From Agapetus fuscipes (Eukaryota > Arthropoda > Insecta > Trichoptera > Glossosomatidae), in contig OX637350.1 in NCBI GenBank assembly GCA_951799405.1, forward strand, positions 3,271,852 to 3,335,851: DNA of 64,000 nucleotides, written 5' to 3'. The notes below the pieces were generated by a model. That model ran no database searches, had not been told where the DNA came from, and saw only the letters and a program-made list of their open reading frames with translations. The position numbers were made by a program, and so were the translations under genes. This document shows positions 43,613-54,785 of this stretch, one piece after another. Position 1 is the stretch's first letter. Each line of letters opens with the position of its first letter.

Positions 43613-44940
43613 TTTTTCTGCCAGCTCAACACTCCACTCAGTAAGAAAACGTTAGCTATAGATCTTTGCGTGGACATACGATTTTTACGCTATTTTTTCT
43701 ATTTAATTTTCCAAAGGCTGCTTCTTGTTGAGCTAGTCATGTCTCTTCTGGTCGGCATTCTCTTCAAAATTTTGCCCTCCTCAGCCCCACAGTAAATATA
43801 TATTGTCATGAATATGTAGTAGTGTGTCGTGAATTGTCTATGTACATAAGTGTCTGTTTAAGTCTTTCTAGAAATAAATAGATGTTAGGTACTTATTTAA
43901 GAATTTGTATTTGTTCGAGATTGCTTGAATGTTAGGTAAGGTTAGATTTCCATAATTCGAAAATGATCTTTATTCTTACCATAAAATAAGGACCAAAACT
44001 CTTTGTAGGATTTTGTAAAATTTATTAAAAGAATGTTCACCTTTCTCTCGATTGTTGATAACTGAATGGTTGGTTACAATCATTGATGATATTGAAGTGA
44101 AAAAAACATACCTGCAACAAAGAAAAATAAATAATTAGTTTTTCATACATATTATTATTTAAAACATGACAGTATAATAGGCATGTTCGTAAAATCCGTT
44201 CTAAATTCCATAAACTATACAATAACGGTAAGATAGTGATGAAAATAATGAGTACTAATTTCTAGTGTATGTTTACACTTTTAAGGGTTTGTGTAGATAT
44301 TCACACAGTGAAAATTCATTATGTATGTTTATACATTCTGATCTCATAATCAGGTTATTCATCAAAAAGATTCATAATTAAATACATTGACGAAACATGA
44401 ATGAGGTGAAGCCGAAAATATGCCATTCAGTAAGTATGTTTATAATGTTGAACATTTATTAAGATATGTTGAATGTGGTATGAGAGGCGCAACGTTTCGC
44501 TTACAGATAAATCACAGTTTTGCAATAAACATTTGACTTTACCGCGCAGTTCTTGTGAAAAGCGACGCGCCGGGACGCGCAATTATGTTGGAAAATATTT
44601 CTGGACGCCCGAATACATCTCCAGGCAAATATTTATCAATCTTCATAGCAGAATACGCAATTAAATGCCAGTTTACACTGCGAGCTCGCAATTTTGAAGT
44701 TACGCAAAGTGTGCGCAAACACCTTTGAAGTATTTTGTTTTTACGTGTGAAGGTGGAAAAATGCAACAGATGTTTTTACTGCAGCATGTAATTCAGATTA
44801 ATAGTAGATTAATAGTTTTTTAGGAAAAGTACACAAAATATAAATTTTCGTTTATTTAAATTTTTCGTTTGATGTTTTGATAAATGATTTGAAAATTTTA
44901 TTTACTAATGAGGCATTAACTTTGTATAACTTGAGTGGTT
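43613..44940. other. AT-rich spacer
   Basis: 43803-43985 resembles the interior of the hAT-like element at 41323. 44540-44760 is a GC-richer unique stretch without a recognised frame. Confidence 0.35.
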
Positions 44941-44950
44941 TATACCCTAA

Positions 44951-45370
44951 GGCCCGGTATATTGAAGTGTAGTAATATTTTAGTTAACTATTACTTGAAC
45001 TTTTATTCAAAATACTCAATCTCGAGTTAACTAAAACCGAACATTACCGAAGTATGAAGCCACGCCCCTAAATCTTGGAAATAATAAAAATGCCATTCAA
45101 AAGCTTTAAAACAAACAACTATTCATAAAAATCATATCCCTAACCTTCATTAAGCTAGAAAACGAGACCAAAAATGTTCGGTTTGCAACAATTTTGATGT
45201 ATCCTTACATTAAAAAAGAACAGCTGCTGTCAGTGAAGCGCCGCCATCTTGAAAATCGAAAGTTAAAGTTACTAAATATTTACTGCTGAAATTCGGTGAG
45301 TGAAATATTATGATGATTTAACTAAAATTGCATTTTAGTTAACTTTACGATACCTTCAAAATACCGGGCC
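44951..45370. mobile_element. PIF/Harbinger-like MITE with TAA duplication
   Basis: Left GGCCCGGTATATTGAAG and right (reverse complement) GGCCCGGTATTTTGAAG; AGTTAACTA words recur just inside both ends. TAA is duplicated at 44948-44950 and 45371-45373. No transposase. Confidence 0.75.
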
Positions 45371-45694
45371 TAAGTCTGATGTTTTTGTTTCTTAAAATTT
45401 AAGGTGTTAGCAAAAGAGTGACGGTAATGAAAAAAATCAGGCGTGTTTATTAATTTTGTATGTAAATAATACAGATTAAAAAATATATAAATAACTTAAA
45501 AAATTACCACTAAAAAAATATTAAGAAAACACACTTTTTTCACATTTTTATCGTTTTTTTTTCGTATGTGCTTTCTTTTGGAAATAATTATTTTCTTATA
45601 AATTACAGAATTATACATTGTTTATCATCCTAAAGGCAATTTTTTTATAATATTTTTTAGTGTTGATCTGTTAACACAGTGAAAGTCCATTTTT

Positions 45695-45992
45695 ATAAAT
45701 ATTTAAAAATATAAATGGTTAAACATTGTTTTAATTCACTTTATTTTATTTGTTTATGCTCGAATATTTTCGTCTAATGAGGCATCTTCAAGAGCAGAAT
45801 GGTTACAAATATATTTTTATAAAATAATTTTCAAAAACAAAAAAAAGGTTTTTGAAAATTATTTTATAAAAATATATTTGTAACCATTCTGCTCTTGAAG
45901 ATGCCTCATTAGGCGAAAATATTCGAGCATAAACAAATAAAATAAAGTGAATTAAAACAATGTTTAACCATTTATATTTTTTTAAATATTTA
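45695..45992. repeat. Near-perfect 298-bp palindrome
   Basis: Two arms of about 143 bases separated by an A-rich spacer of about 8 bases. The only clear differences are T/C near 45772 and a two-base T indel at the outer end. Each arm carries CTCTTGAAGATGCCTCATTA followed by G(A/G)CGAAAATATTCGAG, a hammerhead-like hairpin. Confidence 0.85.
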
Positions 45993-46380
45993 CAATTTTT
46001 TTATAATGTAAATAGTTTTTTAATAAACATGGAAAAAATGTTTTCAAGGAATTTCACGAATTCAGTTTTTACATGTTTTCTCAAAAATCAAATCTTGAAC
46101 CTAGTGTTTTTTTTTTACAAAATCTCTTTGAAGAAATAACGTGAGACAATTAGCGTTTACAACTTATCGAATATTTAGAATAATTTTTAACGAGGATGTT
46201 AATGATCTGCCAGGGGAAAATATCAAATAACTAAAAACAAAGTGACATGACTGGAGAGACGTCAAGAATTTTAATTCATTTGTTTCTTGGGCAAGTTTTC
46301 ACCGAGGCGTGCTGTGGTGGAGGCAAAATGAAAGAAGTGCGTCTGTGATCTTTAACCAGTTTCGTAAATACTAGACAATC
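45993..46380. other. AT-rich spacer
   Basis: Nothing recognised. Confidence 0.35.
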
Positions 46381-46384
46381 ACGT

Positions 46385-46510
46385 AAACAGATAAAATGTT
46401 AGAAAGCTAAAACACTATTTAGAGGCGCAGTTTTATGTTGAATACATTTTCGTTTTTACGCGATGATTGAGTGTTTACGAAGTGATGTATACTCGGGGTA
46501 CTTATTGGGT
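46385..46510 (+). repeat. Repeat-E copy
   Basis: GCTAAAACACTATTTAGAGG, CGCAGTTTTATGTTGAATAC, ACGCGATGATTGAGTGTTTA and CTCGGGGTAC. Confidence 0.45.
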
Positions 46511-46743
46511 TAATGATGACGGGCACTGATAATAAAATACGACAGCATTGGACACGCTTTTCTGTACAATTTCAAAAAAATATTCAAAAGCGACAGCGGC
46601 AAATTGGGTTGCATGAAAGAAAAACACAACACAGAGAGCGGCACGTTAAAAGTGGGATAATTTTTTCTCCCTTAGTGCTTGCTTGTCGTATCTCCATCAG
46701 AGGTAATTTCACAAGAGCAATGTGTGTACGGGGCTTGAAAAAA

Positions 46744-46945
46744 TACCGGTCCGTAGTCCAGTGGCAAGACTTCGGACTCGTAAATGGAAGGTTGTGGATT
46801 CGAAACCATAGGTCCATCCAGCATCCAGAGAATTGTCGCTTTCTAAAGCGACGACCAAGCTCGCAGAGGGCTCTTGAGGTGTGAAGCACACAAAAAAACA
46901 GCGCTCACCAAATAAAGCATCCAAATATTTTTATTATTATACCAC
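46744..46945 (+). mobile_element. SINE-B, internally deleted
   Basis: Head ACCGGTCCGTAGTCCAGTGG and GGATTCGAAACC, joined to GGTCCATCCAGC; then the distal body, CTCACCAAATAAAGCATCC and the ATT-rich tail. Confidence 0.8.
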
Positions 46946-47090
46946 AAGTATAAAATATTGCGCAATCTGTAAATATATAGAAAATACAACAGCACTTTTA
47001 GAGAGTTTTTTAGTTTTCATAATTTTTTTTTTTTGTTTACGCGAAGTTTGAGTATTTACGTAAAAACTAAACATAGGCTGGAATGAATGA
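46946..47090 (+). repeat. Repeat-E copy
   Basis: TATAGAAAATACAACAGCAC, TTTAGAGAGTTTTTTAGTTT and GTTTACGCGAAGTTTGAGTA. Confidence 0.45.
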
Positions 47091-47392
47091 TGTACCGTCG
47101 CGCAATAAAAACGTTTTTTTTTTTCAAAGAAAACCCAGAATGATACATTCTTCAGGTGTGTGTGAAGAAAAGCGATAAAGTAAACAAAATCGCCAATTAA
47201 TCTGAATGTAAATCTGCGGAAACATCCTTCGTCATGCCGAGATTAAATACAAGAAAAACATAATCTTGAGAACTGAGGATTGTATAATAAAGTGATGAAG
47301 TCGGAGAGAGAAGGAATTGATGTCAATTTTACAGTCAGTTACACTGAGTCGTATAGAACTGAAGGCAGCAAAATGAGTTTATTTTGAGACAT

Positions 47393-47478
47393 TCTCTGAC
47401 TTATAGGTTGGTATGAGACTGGCCACAAATACTGTAAAAAATGTCATCCCTGTTTCAGCGAAAGCCGGTAAGATTTGA
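47393..47478 (+). repeat. L-RTE1 3' module, head fragment
   Basis: TTCTCTGACTTATAGGTTGG to GAAAGCCGGTAAGATTTGAG, cut by the following SINE-A. Confidence 0.65.
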
Positions 47479-47479
47479 G

Positions 47480-47800
47480 ATACAAAAACGAAAATAAGCT
47501 ACACATGTAGTGTAACTCCTTGCCGCGCTATCCCTGAAAGGTTTCACATGTGGCGGGTGGAAGCAATTTATTTTTACAGGCAAGGGAACCGGCCTTACGT
47601 CAAACATTTTAGTTGATGTGGGGGTTTTCCAGCTCCCGGGAGGGCTGGTACTCATTTCTTGTGAAGGATGAGTAAGCCATGCCGATGGGTTTGAAATAAA
47701 CACCGAAACGGGAAATAATTTGTGTTACCTTCGGTGAGATTCTAACCCGAGCTATCGGCATGGAATGCAAGAACTCTATAAACTGAGCTATCGACCGGAC
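47480..47800 (-). mobile_element. SINE-A, full length
   Basis: Minus strand from the AAAATAAGCTACACATGTAG tail through GGTTTCACATGTGGCGG and GCTCCCGGGAGGGCTGGTAC to head GAGCTATCGACCGGACTCG. Confidence 0.8.
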
Positions 47801-47820
47801 TCGGGACAAACACATAGATT

Positions 47821-48138
47821 ATGTGTCCCGCAACATCATATGCAACATCATATGCGAAGACGCACTCTTTGTTCTGGATAGACGCCGTAAACAAGCTTCA
47901 ACTGCCACTTCGACGGAACAGACCCGGTTTCGGAGACAGGGCTTTTAGTTCGGCTGGTTCATCCTCCTGGAACAGTCTACCTCTGGAGTTAAGAACAGAG
48001 ACCAGTGTTGGCAGTTTCAGGACCTTGCTTAAGACACATTTGTTTAACAGAAGCTTCAACACATAAAAGCGCCCTTGGGGTGGCAAGTGCCACTAAACGG
48101 CGCTATATACAAATTGGCCAATTATTATTGTTATTATA
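47821..48138 (+). pseudogene. CR1/L2-like LINE 3' end
   Basis: Frame with KLQLPLRRNRPGFGDRAFSS, AGSSSWNSLPLELRTETSVG and SFRTLLKTHLFNRSFNT stop; then AAGCGCCCTTGGGGTGGCAA, AAACGGCGCTATATACAAAT and (ATT)n. About 80 codons remain. Confidence 0.8.
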
Positions 48139-48244
48139 TGAGTTTGACCAGCCCGATTTACAGCGTTCTCGGTCAAATTTTCTACAAAAAAAACAAATAC
48201 ACAATACTTTCATTCAGATTTATGTCCGAAAATAAGGGGACTGT

Positions 48245-48490
48245 CGCCACCGTTTGAATGTGGTCAAATTGCGCTCATTAAAAGCGAAATGACGTCATTT
48301 TTCATGCGGTCTCGCCGGAAAAAGGCGGCAATTACGAGCGATGACAGGTACGCAAGACAGCGTGGAGATTTTCTCGGCTGACCGCGGAATTCAAAGGCTT
48401 TTCCGACGGCGTCCAACGTCGGGAGATGCGAAATTAATCAGGTCCAATTATCGAGAGAAACAGGACGTGAAAAGCTGGCTTCACCCCAAG
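48245..48490. promoter_or_regulatory. Unique GC-richer block with CRE-like site
   Basis: A non-repetitive block, unusually GC-rich for this window. It contains AAATGACGTCATTTTT at about 48287, a palindromic CREB/ATF-type site. It is not an open frame and not a repeat I recognise. Regulatory function is only a guess. Confidence 0.3.
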
Positions 48491-48984
48491 TAAACGTAGA
48501 ATATACTTACTCTAATATAGTCCCCCAGTGCTTGTTTAGCCTATCTACCATTCGATTACCATCCAGAGTCATAATAAAAGGAGATGTTCGGGATTTGGTC
48601 AGGATGGGTTTTGGTCGCTGGTTTCTTGAATAAAAATCTTGACTTTTTTGTTGCCGATTGGGTTATATTTTACAAGTATACTTTTACAACAACGTCGACC
48701 AATCAAACGACGTGACGTCAGACCATAAACAATCTTGAAGTTGGCTAAATTCACTACATACATCTTTTTATTTACCTACCATAATATAAATTCCCTATCG
48801 TTACATAATTTAATTCACCTACTATAAATTATTTTATTATTTAATTATTTGAATACTACTGGTCGCTGGCGCCTCCCGCTGTACGTGGGAATTCACCATG
48901 AAGAAGAAGAAGATTAATTACTTGACAGTTTGAACCAATGTTATTTTTTATACACATTCATATTTTCTCAAACAGGAGAGCTTG

Positions 48985-49290
48985 TATGAATAATGTTATG
49001 ACTCTGGATGAAATGAAAGAAGTATGTAAGGACAGAAGGAAATGGCGGTTGATCTGTGATGGCGGCTAGGACTAGGTAATTTTGTATTTGTTTTGATCAC
49101 AGATCACGGAATGTTTTGATGTTATTATTTGTGATTTAAAAAATGTAATTTGTTGTGTATGTTCCTTGAATTATACGTTTGTATACGGTTGACCACTCAT
49201 GCTGTAGACAATGGTTCACTTTGACAATGCTACCCCAGTTCCGGGGAAGATCGGCAAGATTTGCAGGATTTGTATGTTCATTTGAGACAG
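48985..49290 (+). mobile_element. L-RTE1 LINE 3' end: RT end, linker, 3' module
   Basis: VMTLDEMKEVCKDRRKWRLI CDGG (about 48993-49067) matches the C-terminus of the 6225-7925 frame. It is followed by TAATTTTGTATTTGTTTTGA, the AAAATGTAATTTGTTGTGTA linker and the module head TTCCTTGAATTATACG at 49163. The module is cut at 49290 by SINE-C. This locus links the module to the LINE. Confidence 0.8.
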
Positions 49291-49500
49291 AGTGTCAAGT
49301 CGCTATTCTTGACTAGCGTATTCGGAACAGAATAACACCATTCCGAATCACGCCTCGCCCTTTAACCATAAATTTGACACTGGTTCAACAGATGCCATTG
49401 CATGTACACAAGCTTCTGCTTTCGCATAAAGACAACTGGCCAGGCAAAATAGGTTTGTTAAATTGCATTTCTCTTCAAAAATCTATTGAAAAATCATAAG
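49291..49500 (+). mobile_element. SINE-C, short-body form
   Basis: Damaged head (GTGTCAAGTCGCTATTCTTG), ACACTGGTTCAACAGATGCC, CATGTACACAAGCTTCTGC, GACAACTGGCCAGGCAAAAT and AAAAATCTATTGAAAA. Confidence 0.7.
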
Positions 49501-49534
49501 ACACATAGGTAGGTCCTGTACACATAAAATATTG

Positions 49535-49718
49535 GAAAAAATTTAGAGTGAAGAACTCCAAATCTGTGGATGTATTTCGCGGAGCACTCAAGACACACCT
49601 TTTTAGAAAGTCTTATCCATGATCGGAGAGGGCCCTTGAGGTGTGACACACACAAAAACGGCGCTCTCTTATCATTTGTAATTTAAAATAAATTAGGCTG
49701 ATATTATTATTATTATTA
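49535..49718 (+). repeat. CR1/L2-like LINE 3' end, same family as 33397-35013
   Basis: RVKNSKSVDVFRGALKTHLF RKSYP stop, GAGAGGGCCCTTGAGGTGTG, CAAAAACGGCGCTCTCTTAT and (ATT)n. It confirms the 3' boundary and tail of that LINE family. Confidence 0.8.
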
Positions 49719-49726
49719 CTGTACTG

Positions 49727-49766
49727 TTACTGTAACTCTGTCGCCATTCCGCTAGGGGTGGCCATA
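49727..49766 (-). repeat. L-RTE2 extreme 3' end
   Basis: CTGTTACTGTAACTCTGTCG and CCGCTAGGGGTGGCC match the end of 30080-30612, inverted. Confidence 0.7.
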
Positions 49767-49905
49767 CGACAAACAAGCACTAAATGGACGATATATAGAA
49801 ACTGAAACGTTCACTAAAAATGCCGTTTGAGTTTCAAACGTATTTCCGTAAAACGCTTTAGTTTAGTTTATACGTAAAAGTTTAAACTTGGGGTACTGGA
49901 TCGAA
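49767..49905 (+). repeat. Repeat-E copy
   Basis: ACAAACAAGCACTAAATGG, TATATAGAAACTGAAACGTT, TCCGTAAAACGCTTTAGTTT and AAACTTGGGGTACTGG; a clear family member. Confidence 0.55.
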
Positions 49906-50009
49906 TTACGACGACAAGACGCAAAATTCCGTATTAGCAATTAAAATATGAACTCCAAAAAATCTAAAGCAGCCATGTAGGATTTTTTTGTAAAAAAGAT
50001 AAATGCATG

Positions 50010-50870
50010 GATACAATAAATGCACAATACGATAAATGCATCGCACAAACTGATCCTTAACCCAGACAAGACAGAACTACTATACCTAGTGACCAGGCGG
50101 CGTAAGCCCCTCCTTGACCAGTCTCCGGTTGACATATGTGGTAGTGCTGTCATCCCAGCAACCCATGTCCGAGTTCTTGGAGTAGAAATTGATCAGCACT
50201 TGGTACTCGATAGGCAAATTGGCAAAACAGTTAAGTCAGGTTTCTTCGCTCTCCGACAAATTAGAGCAATCAGAAGAAATCTGACAACAAAGGCCTTAAA
50301 AACTGTTGTCAATGCCTTCGTGCTGTCGAAAATCGACTACTGCAATGGCGTATATGCCGGACAGCCCCAGAGCCAGCTGAAGAGACTCCAGTCTGTACTG
50401 AATGCGGCCAGACTTATACATGGTGCCTCAAAGTTTTGCCATATTACGCCGCACCTGAAGACTCTTCACTGGCTCAAGATTCATGAACGGGTCCAGTATA
50501 AGATAGGGTTGCTGGTCTTCAAGAGCCTGCGTGGGACCGCACCGAAATATTTAAAGGATATGATAACTCCAGCCACCACAAGCAGCAGAACAGGAACACT
50601 GCGATCAGCAGCATCATGTCGCAGTCGGATAGAATTTCCAAGAAGGAAAAAGAAGACCGTTTTTGGAGATCGAGCCTTCGAGGTGGCTGCTCCAACGATA
50701 TGGAACGGCCTCCCAGATGACCTGCGCGAAATGGATCTGGAGAGTACTTTTAGAAAGGGGTTGAAGACCCACCTGTTCGCGCGCTCATATGAGCAAGCGC
50801 CTTTGGGATGACCAAGAGTCATGAAAAGGCGCTATAAAAATACTGTATTATTATTATTATTATTATACAA
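50010..50870 (+). pseudogene. CR1/L2-like LINE ORF2 C-terminal half and 3' end
   Basis: 263 open codons: LILNPDKTELLYLVTRRRKP, RVLGVEIDQHLVLDRQIGKT, SGFFALRQIRAIRRNL, LSKIDYCNGVYAGQPQSQLK, LIHGASKFCHITPHLKTLHW, VFGDRAFEVAAPTIWNGLPD and TFRKGLKTHLFARSYEQAPLG, then AAAGGCGCTATAAAAATAC and (TTA)n. It is truncated upstream of the YADD motif. Confidence 0.85.
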
Positions 50871-51345
50871 AAGAAATCATTTCCATGTATTTAATTAATT
50901 TTAAAAGCAAGCCTAGATTGCAGTGTTTGATTCTATACGAATCACATGTTGGGCGTTATTTTGGAATCATCATTAAAATCATATTCTACAAAAATTTGTG
51001 CCTGGGAGAACATCGATATATAAGATATATATACCCCCATGTGGCAGAAGCATTTATGGGACGCGTGCCGAAAAAAGATTTATGTCGTATCGTTAAAAAT
51101 ATCGAAATTTGATTGCTCCACGGAAACAGATTTGTAATGTATTTTAATGAGGTTGCCGACAATAATAATAATTTGAGGATACGATTTTCAGTTTACAAGC
51201 CTGAAAGATGGGATGGTAAGAAATATTAAAATTTATGGCTTCAAAATTTTGTTTTTTCAGCTACGTAAGAAAATTAAAAACATGAATTTTTCTCGATTTT
51301 TTTTTTAAAGTTTGTTTCATAAATTTATCAGGGAAAGAAGTCGTT
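50871..51345. other. AT-rich spacer
   Basis: Nothing recognised. Confidence 0.4.
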
Positions 51346-51785
51346 GACTCTGACTTTAAAATGAGTCTGAAAGAAGTATGTACAGACTAAAAAAATTGGC
51401 GGTTGATCTGTAATTTTGGCCGCTAAGCCTAAGGCTTTTAACTTTTAAATTCTCAGATATTTTGTAGACTCCAATTTTATTATTTTATTTTGTGATTGTA
51501 TGTTTTATATAGTTAAAAGTAATAAATTATTTGTGTTCCTTGACTAATTGCTTGGTATGAGGCTGATCACCCAAACTGTAAAAAATGGTTCACGCTGCGA
51601 AAGTCACCCCTGTTTCAGGAAAGGTCGGCAAGAGTTGCAGGGCTTATGTTTATTTGAGATTGGGTTTTTATGTTGTAAGTTCACATACGGCATGTGTAAG
51701 CTCGAACTTATACGTGCCTTCTTGAATTCCATATTAAAATTAAATGTTACATATCTTTGCAACTTAGATTATAGACTATAAGTAA
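51346..51785 (+). mobile_element. L-RTE1 LINE 3' end: RT end, linker, 3' module
   Basis: ATGAGTCTGAAAGAAGTATG, AATTGGCGGTTGATCTGTAA and GGCCGCTAAGCC are the degenerate RT C-terminus. An AT-rich linker and the module from TTCCTTGACTAATTGC (51536) to CAACTTAGATTATAGAC follow in the same orientation. Confidence 0.8.
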
Positions 51786-52300
51786 AATCAATCGTAGAGT
51801 TTTTTTAACCATCTTTTATTTCATTCGCAGAACCTCTCAAATATTGGTTGAATAAATTCACATTAGCGTTTGATAAATTCACATCAAATTTACCCTCTTT
51901 ACAAAATGTGACAATACAAAAAAAAAACATCAAAGGAAGCAATCAATTCAATTGTTATGTATGAATAATAAAATAATTTCCCGATACACGAAATAAATTT
52001 TATATTGGAAATCTTTCGCGCTGTGCTAGCGATTCAAAATTGGTTTTATATTTGTATCTGTGTCGTATTTTCCATGTGATGTGATAAAGGCCCCCCTGTA
52101 GGGCGTGTGACGAAATGTCGGTCAAAGACAACTCGTCCATTGACAAATTGGTCACGCGATAGTTCGTCCACATAATTTTTTGGTCATAGACAACTTGGCC
52201 ACAGGTAACTTGTCTATAGAGATATCAGTCACGGAAAATTTAGTCGCACGACAGTTTATCAATAAAACCTTTCGGTCACATACAATATAGGTCGGACAGC

Positions 52301-52585
52301 TCTAAATCTAAATCTAAGCTGCACATATATGTATCATTTGAGATTCATTATTAAATGCATTCCCACAAGCAGACACGCATAATTTCGCGCTTAGGTACAC
52401 ATGCCGCATGTGGACCTACAATATAAAAAACCCAATCTCGAATGAACATAAGCCCTGCAACTCTTGCCGACCTTCCCTGAAGCAGGGGTGACATTGGCAA
52501 AGTGAAGCATTTTTTACAGTATGGGTGGTCAGCCGCATACCAACCTATCAGTCAAGGAATCGACTGATAGGTTGGTATATCTAGC
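52301..52585 (-). repeat. L-RTE1 3' module with mirrored head
   Basis: A complete minus-strand module to AACCTATCAGTCAAGGAATC, immediately followed by a plus-strand head piece GACTGATAGGTTGGTATA, making a small head-to-head palindrome. Confidence 0.75.
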
Positions 52586-52659
52586 TCCATCATAGAAAAC
52601 TTGCTCTCCAAAAAGCATTTGTGATCACTGTACATAATTTTAATGAATTGTAGCTGTCA

Positions 52660-52840
52660 GTGGATCATATCGCTGCCTTAAAGGTAAAACTGAAGTGCTG
52701 ATTCATGGACTAGAGGAATTGTGGATTAAACATTTATTGGGAGTAACTTCTCGTAGTAAGTGAAGTAATTATAAGCTAAAGCTCATTAAGAACGTATAAA
52801 CTACAAGATTTTCACAATTTGTTGATTTCTTCCGATTTTT
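52660..52840 (+). repeat. Repeat-G copy
   Basis: CATATCGCTGCCTTAAAGGT, AACTGAAGTGCTGATTCATG, ATTGGGAGTAACTTCTCGTA and AACTACAAGATTTTCAC; matches 19812-19980 in order. Confidence 0.55.
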
Positions 52841-53185
52841 CTATGACCGAAATGGAGCTGTCTATGGGCGTATATATTATACGAAATATTGACCGAATTG
52901 TCGCTGACCGAAAAGTCGTGGGACCAACCGTTGTAAGACTGATTTTTCCATGACCGAGCGTCTGTGAACGGGATTGTCTGTGACCAATGTGTCGCGGAAC
53001 CTTTGTGGGGTGTACGCAGTAGAAGGGAGGTAGTTTGGGGGCCCGTTAGACTTGCAGGAATTTAATTTGCACGGGCTCCTTGCCTTAGGAAGCGGCGCGG
53101 CGTTACTATAACATAGGTGAATTTGTATTGGGTATTCAGGCTACGCGGCAAAATTGAAATGTGCAAATATACAGGTATACGATGG

Positions 53186-53495
53186 TAGAAACTAAGCTAC
53201 ATATATAGTGTAAATTCTTGCCGCGTTATCCCTGAAGAATTTCGCATGTGGACAGTGAAACCTATTTATTGTTATAGGTAAGGGAGCCGACATTACGCCA
53301 ACCACTTCAGTTGAATGAAGTAAGGGTTTCCCAGATCCCGATGGGGCTGGTACTCATTTCTTCAGAAGGCTGAGAAAATCTTGCCTGAATTTTATTTTGG
53401 TACGGGAAATCGTTTCAGACACCCTCGGTGGGATTTCAACCAGAGCTCACGGAATGGAATGCAAGCACTCTGCGAGCTGAGCTATCGACCGGACA
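53186..53495 (-). mobile_element. SINE-A, full length
   Basis: Minus strand from ACTAAGCTACATATATAGTG to GAGCTATCGACCGGAC, with modest internal loss around the TTTATTTCAAACC block. Confidence 0.8.
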
Positions 53496-54245
53496 GGTAA
53501 AGTTGTGCATTAGAATTTTCCGATATTTAAGTTTAAAAAATCCACTACCCGTGATCAAGAATCCGTCAATCAAGTCAGTCAGTCAAGAGGAACATAAAAC
53601 CATTTACTTTTTAGAGGCATAAGCACGCCTCTGACCTAGAGGTTCTTGTTTTGTCGTGCCGTTGCTAAAAATACAAATTATTTTTTATTTAGTTATTAAA
53701 ACTCTGTTTTATTTTAACTTTTTATTATTTTTTTAATTTTTGGACGCAAACGTTATTATTTCAATTATTTTTTCTTTGAAATATAAGCATTTGCATCAGT
53801 CTGGCACTCAAATAGGATACAAAACAACAGAATATTTTACTGTTAAATTTACCTCTCAATTATTTGCAAGTTGTTTCAGGAGCATGACAAGTTACCACTC
53901 CCAAGTCTCAACTTTCAGTCGAACCACCTCACTATCGGCAAAATCAGCAGCTACAAAATCTCGTTAAAATACTGTCAAAACTCGCCGTGGCATTCTTAAT
54001 TATAAAAGTTCTACGCATAATTACTTACATTATATTATACCCTTGATTAATGAGTTTTGTAATAGACTTTAAAATTTTCAAATGACAGAAAATACGTTTA
54101 GGTAAAATCATCAACATCATCATAACTGGCTCTTTAACCAAGGATGGGTTTTGACATCCATTATCAACCGCAGCCACCCCTGCCGTTCATTTCTCCTCCA
54201 GTCCCATAATCTTAACGCACTGCGCGATCCGTATAAAAGCTTTGT
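53496..54245. other. AT-rich spacer
   Basis: 54095-54230 (ATCATCAACATCATCATAAC, GCAGCCACCCCTGCCG) may be a LINE tail on the minus strand. Nothing firmer. Confidence 0.35.
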
Positions 54246-54671
54246 ATAACCTAATTCGGAAATATATAGTGACACTTAAGGCTTATATTTGGCCCGAATG
54301 GCTGGGTTCAGAGACAGAATTGAATCCAGCGAAAACTCTCTGATCGTAGCAATCAGAGGCCTGAAATGGGTGTTGGGCATATGGCGTCATTGGGCAAGGA
54401 ACTTGAAGCTTACGTAGCCTTTTTTCCCTGTTTAATATGTTCCTGATATTCTAATGTACAATGACCATTATATTTCTCTTTTCTTTCACTGTTGAACTAT
54501 ATATTTTGTTTGCTCTTTTTTCTCATATATTTCATCACATATTTTCATGTTTCTACATTTTTGTAATTTTCTATGTACTTTTTCTATTGATGTATTATTT
54601 TTTTATGGCTGGTCATGTATTGCACCCTCCACATGACTAAGCTGGAATAAACGCATATTATTATTATTATT
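54246..54671 (+). repeat. Unclassified retroelement 3' end with (TAT)n tail
   Basis: Ends GCACCCTCCACATGACTAAG, CTGGAATAAACGCATATTAT and repeated ATT units, as LINE 3' ends here do. No ORF2 motif survives. Confidence 0.4.
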
Positions 54672-54785
54672 AATGCACACCCACAAGGAGACACGTGTTA
54701 GTTCGCACTTATACATGCAGCATGTGTACCTAACTACCTACTAACAAAATAAACCAATCCTTACATAGACATAGACCTTACAACT
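54672..54785 (-). repeat. L-RTE1 3' module, fragment
   Basis: AATGCACACCCACAAGGAGA to GACCTTACAACTC, truncated by SINE-C. Confidence 0.6.

Larger units (their letters stand above)
52097..53003. mobile_element. Inverted-array element type 2
   Basis: The left arm (52097-52300) repeats a 17-21-base word close to GACAAnTTGGTCAC many times. The right arm (52844-53003) carries the same word inverted (TGACCGAATTGTCGCTGACC, GACCGAAAAGTCGTGG). Inside are an L-RTE1 module and Repeat-G. There is no coding frame. Its architecture matches type 1 although the words differ. Confidence 0.6.
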
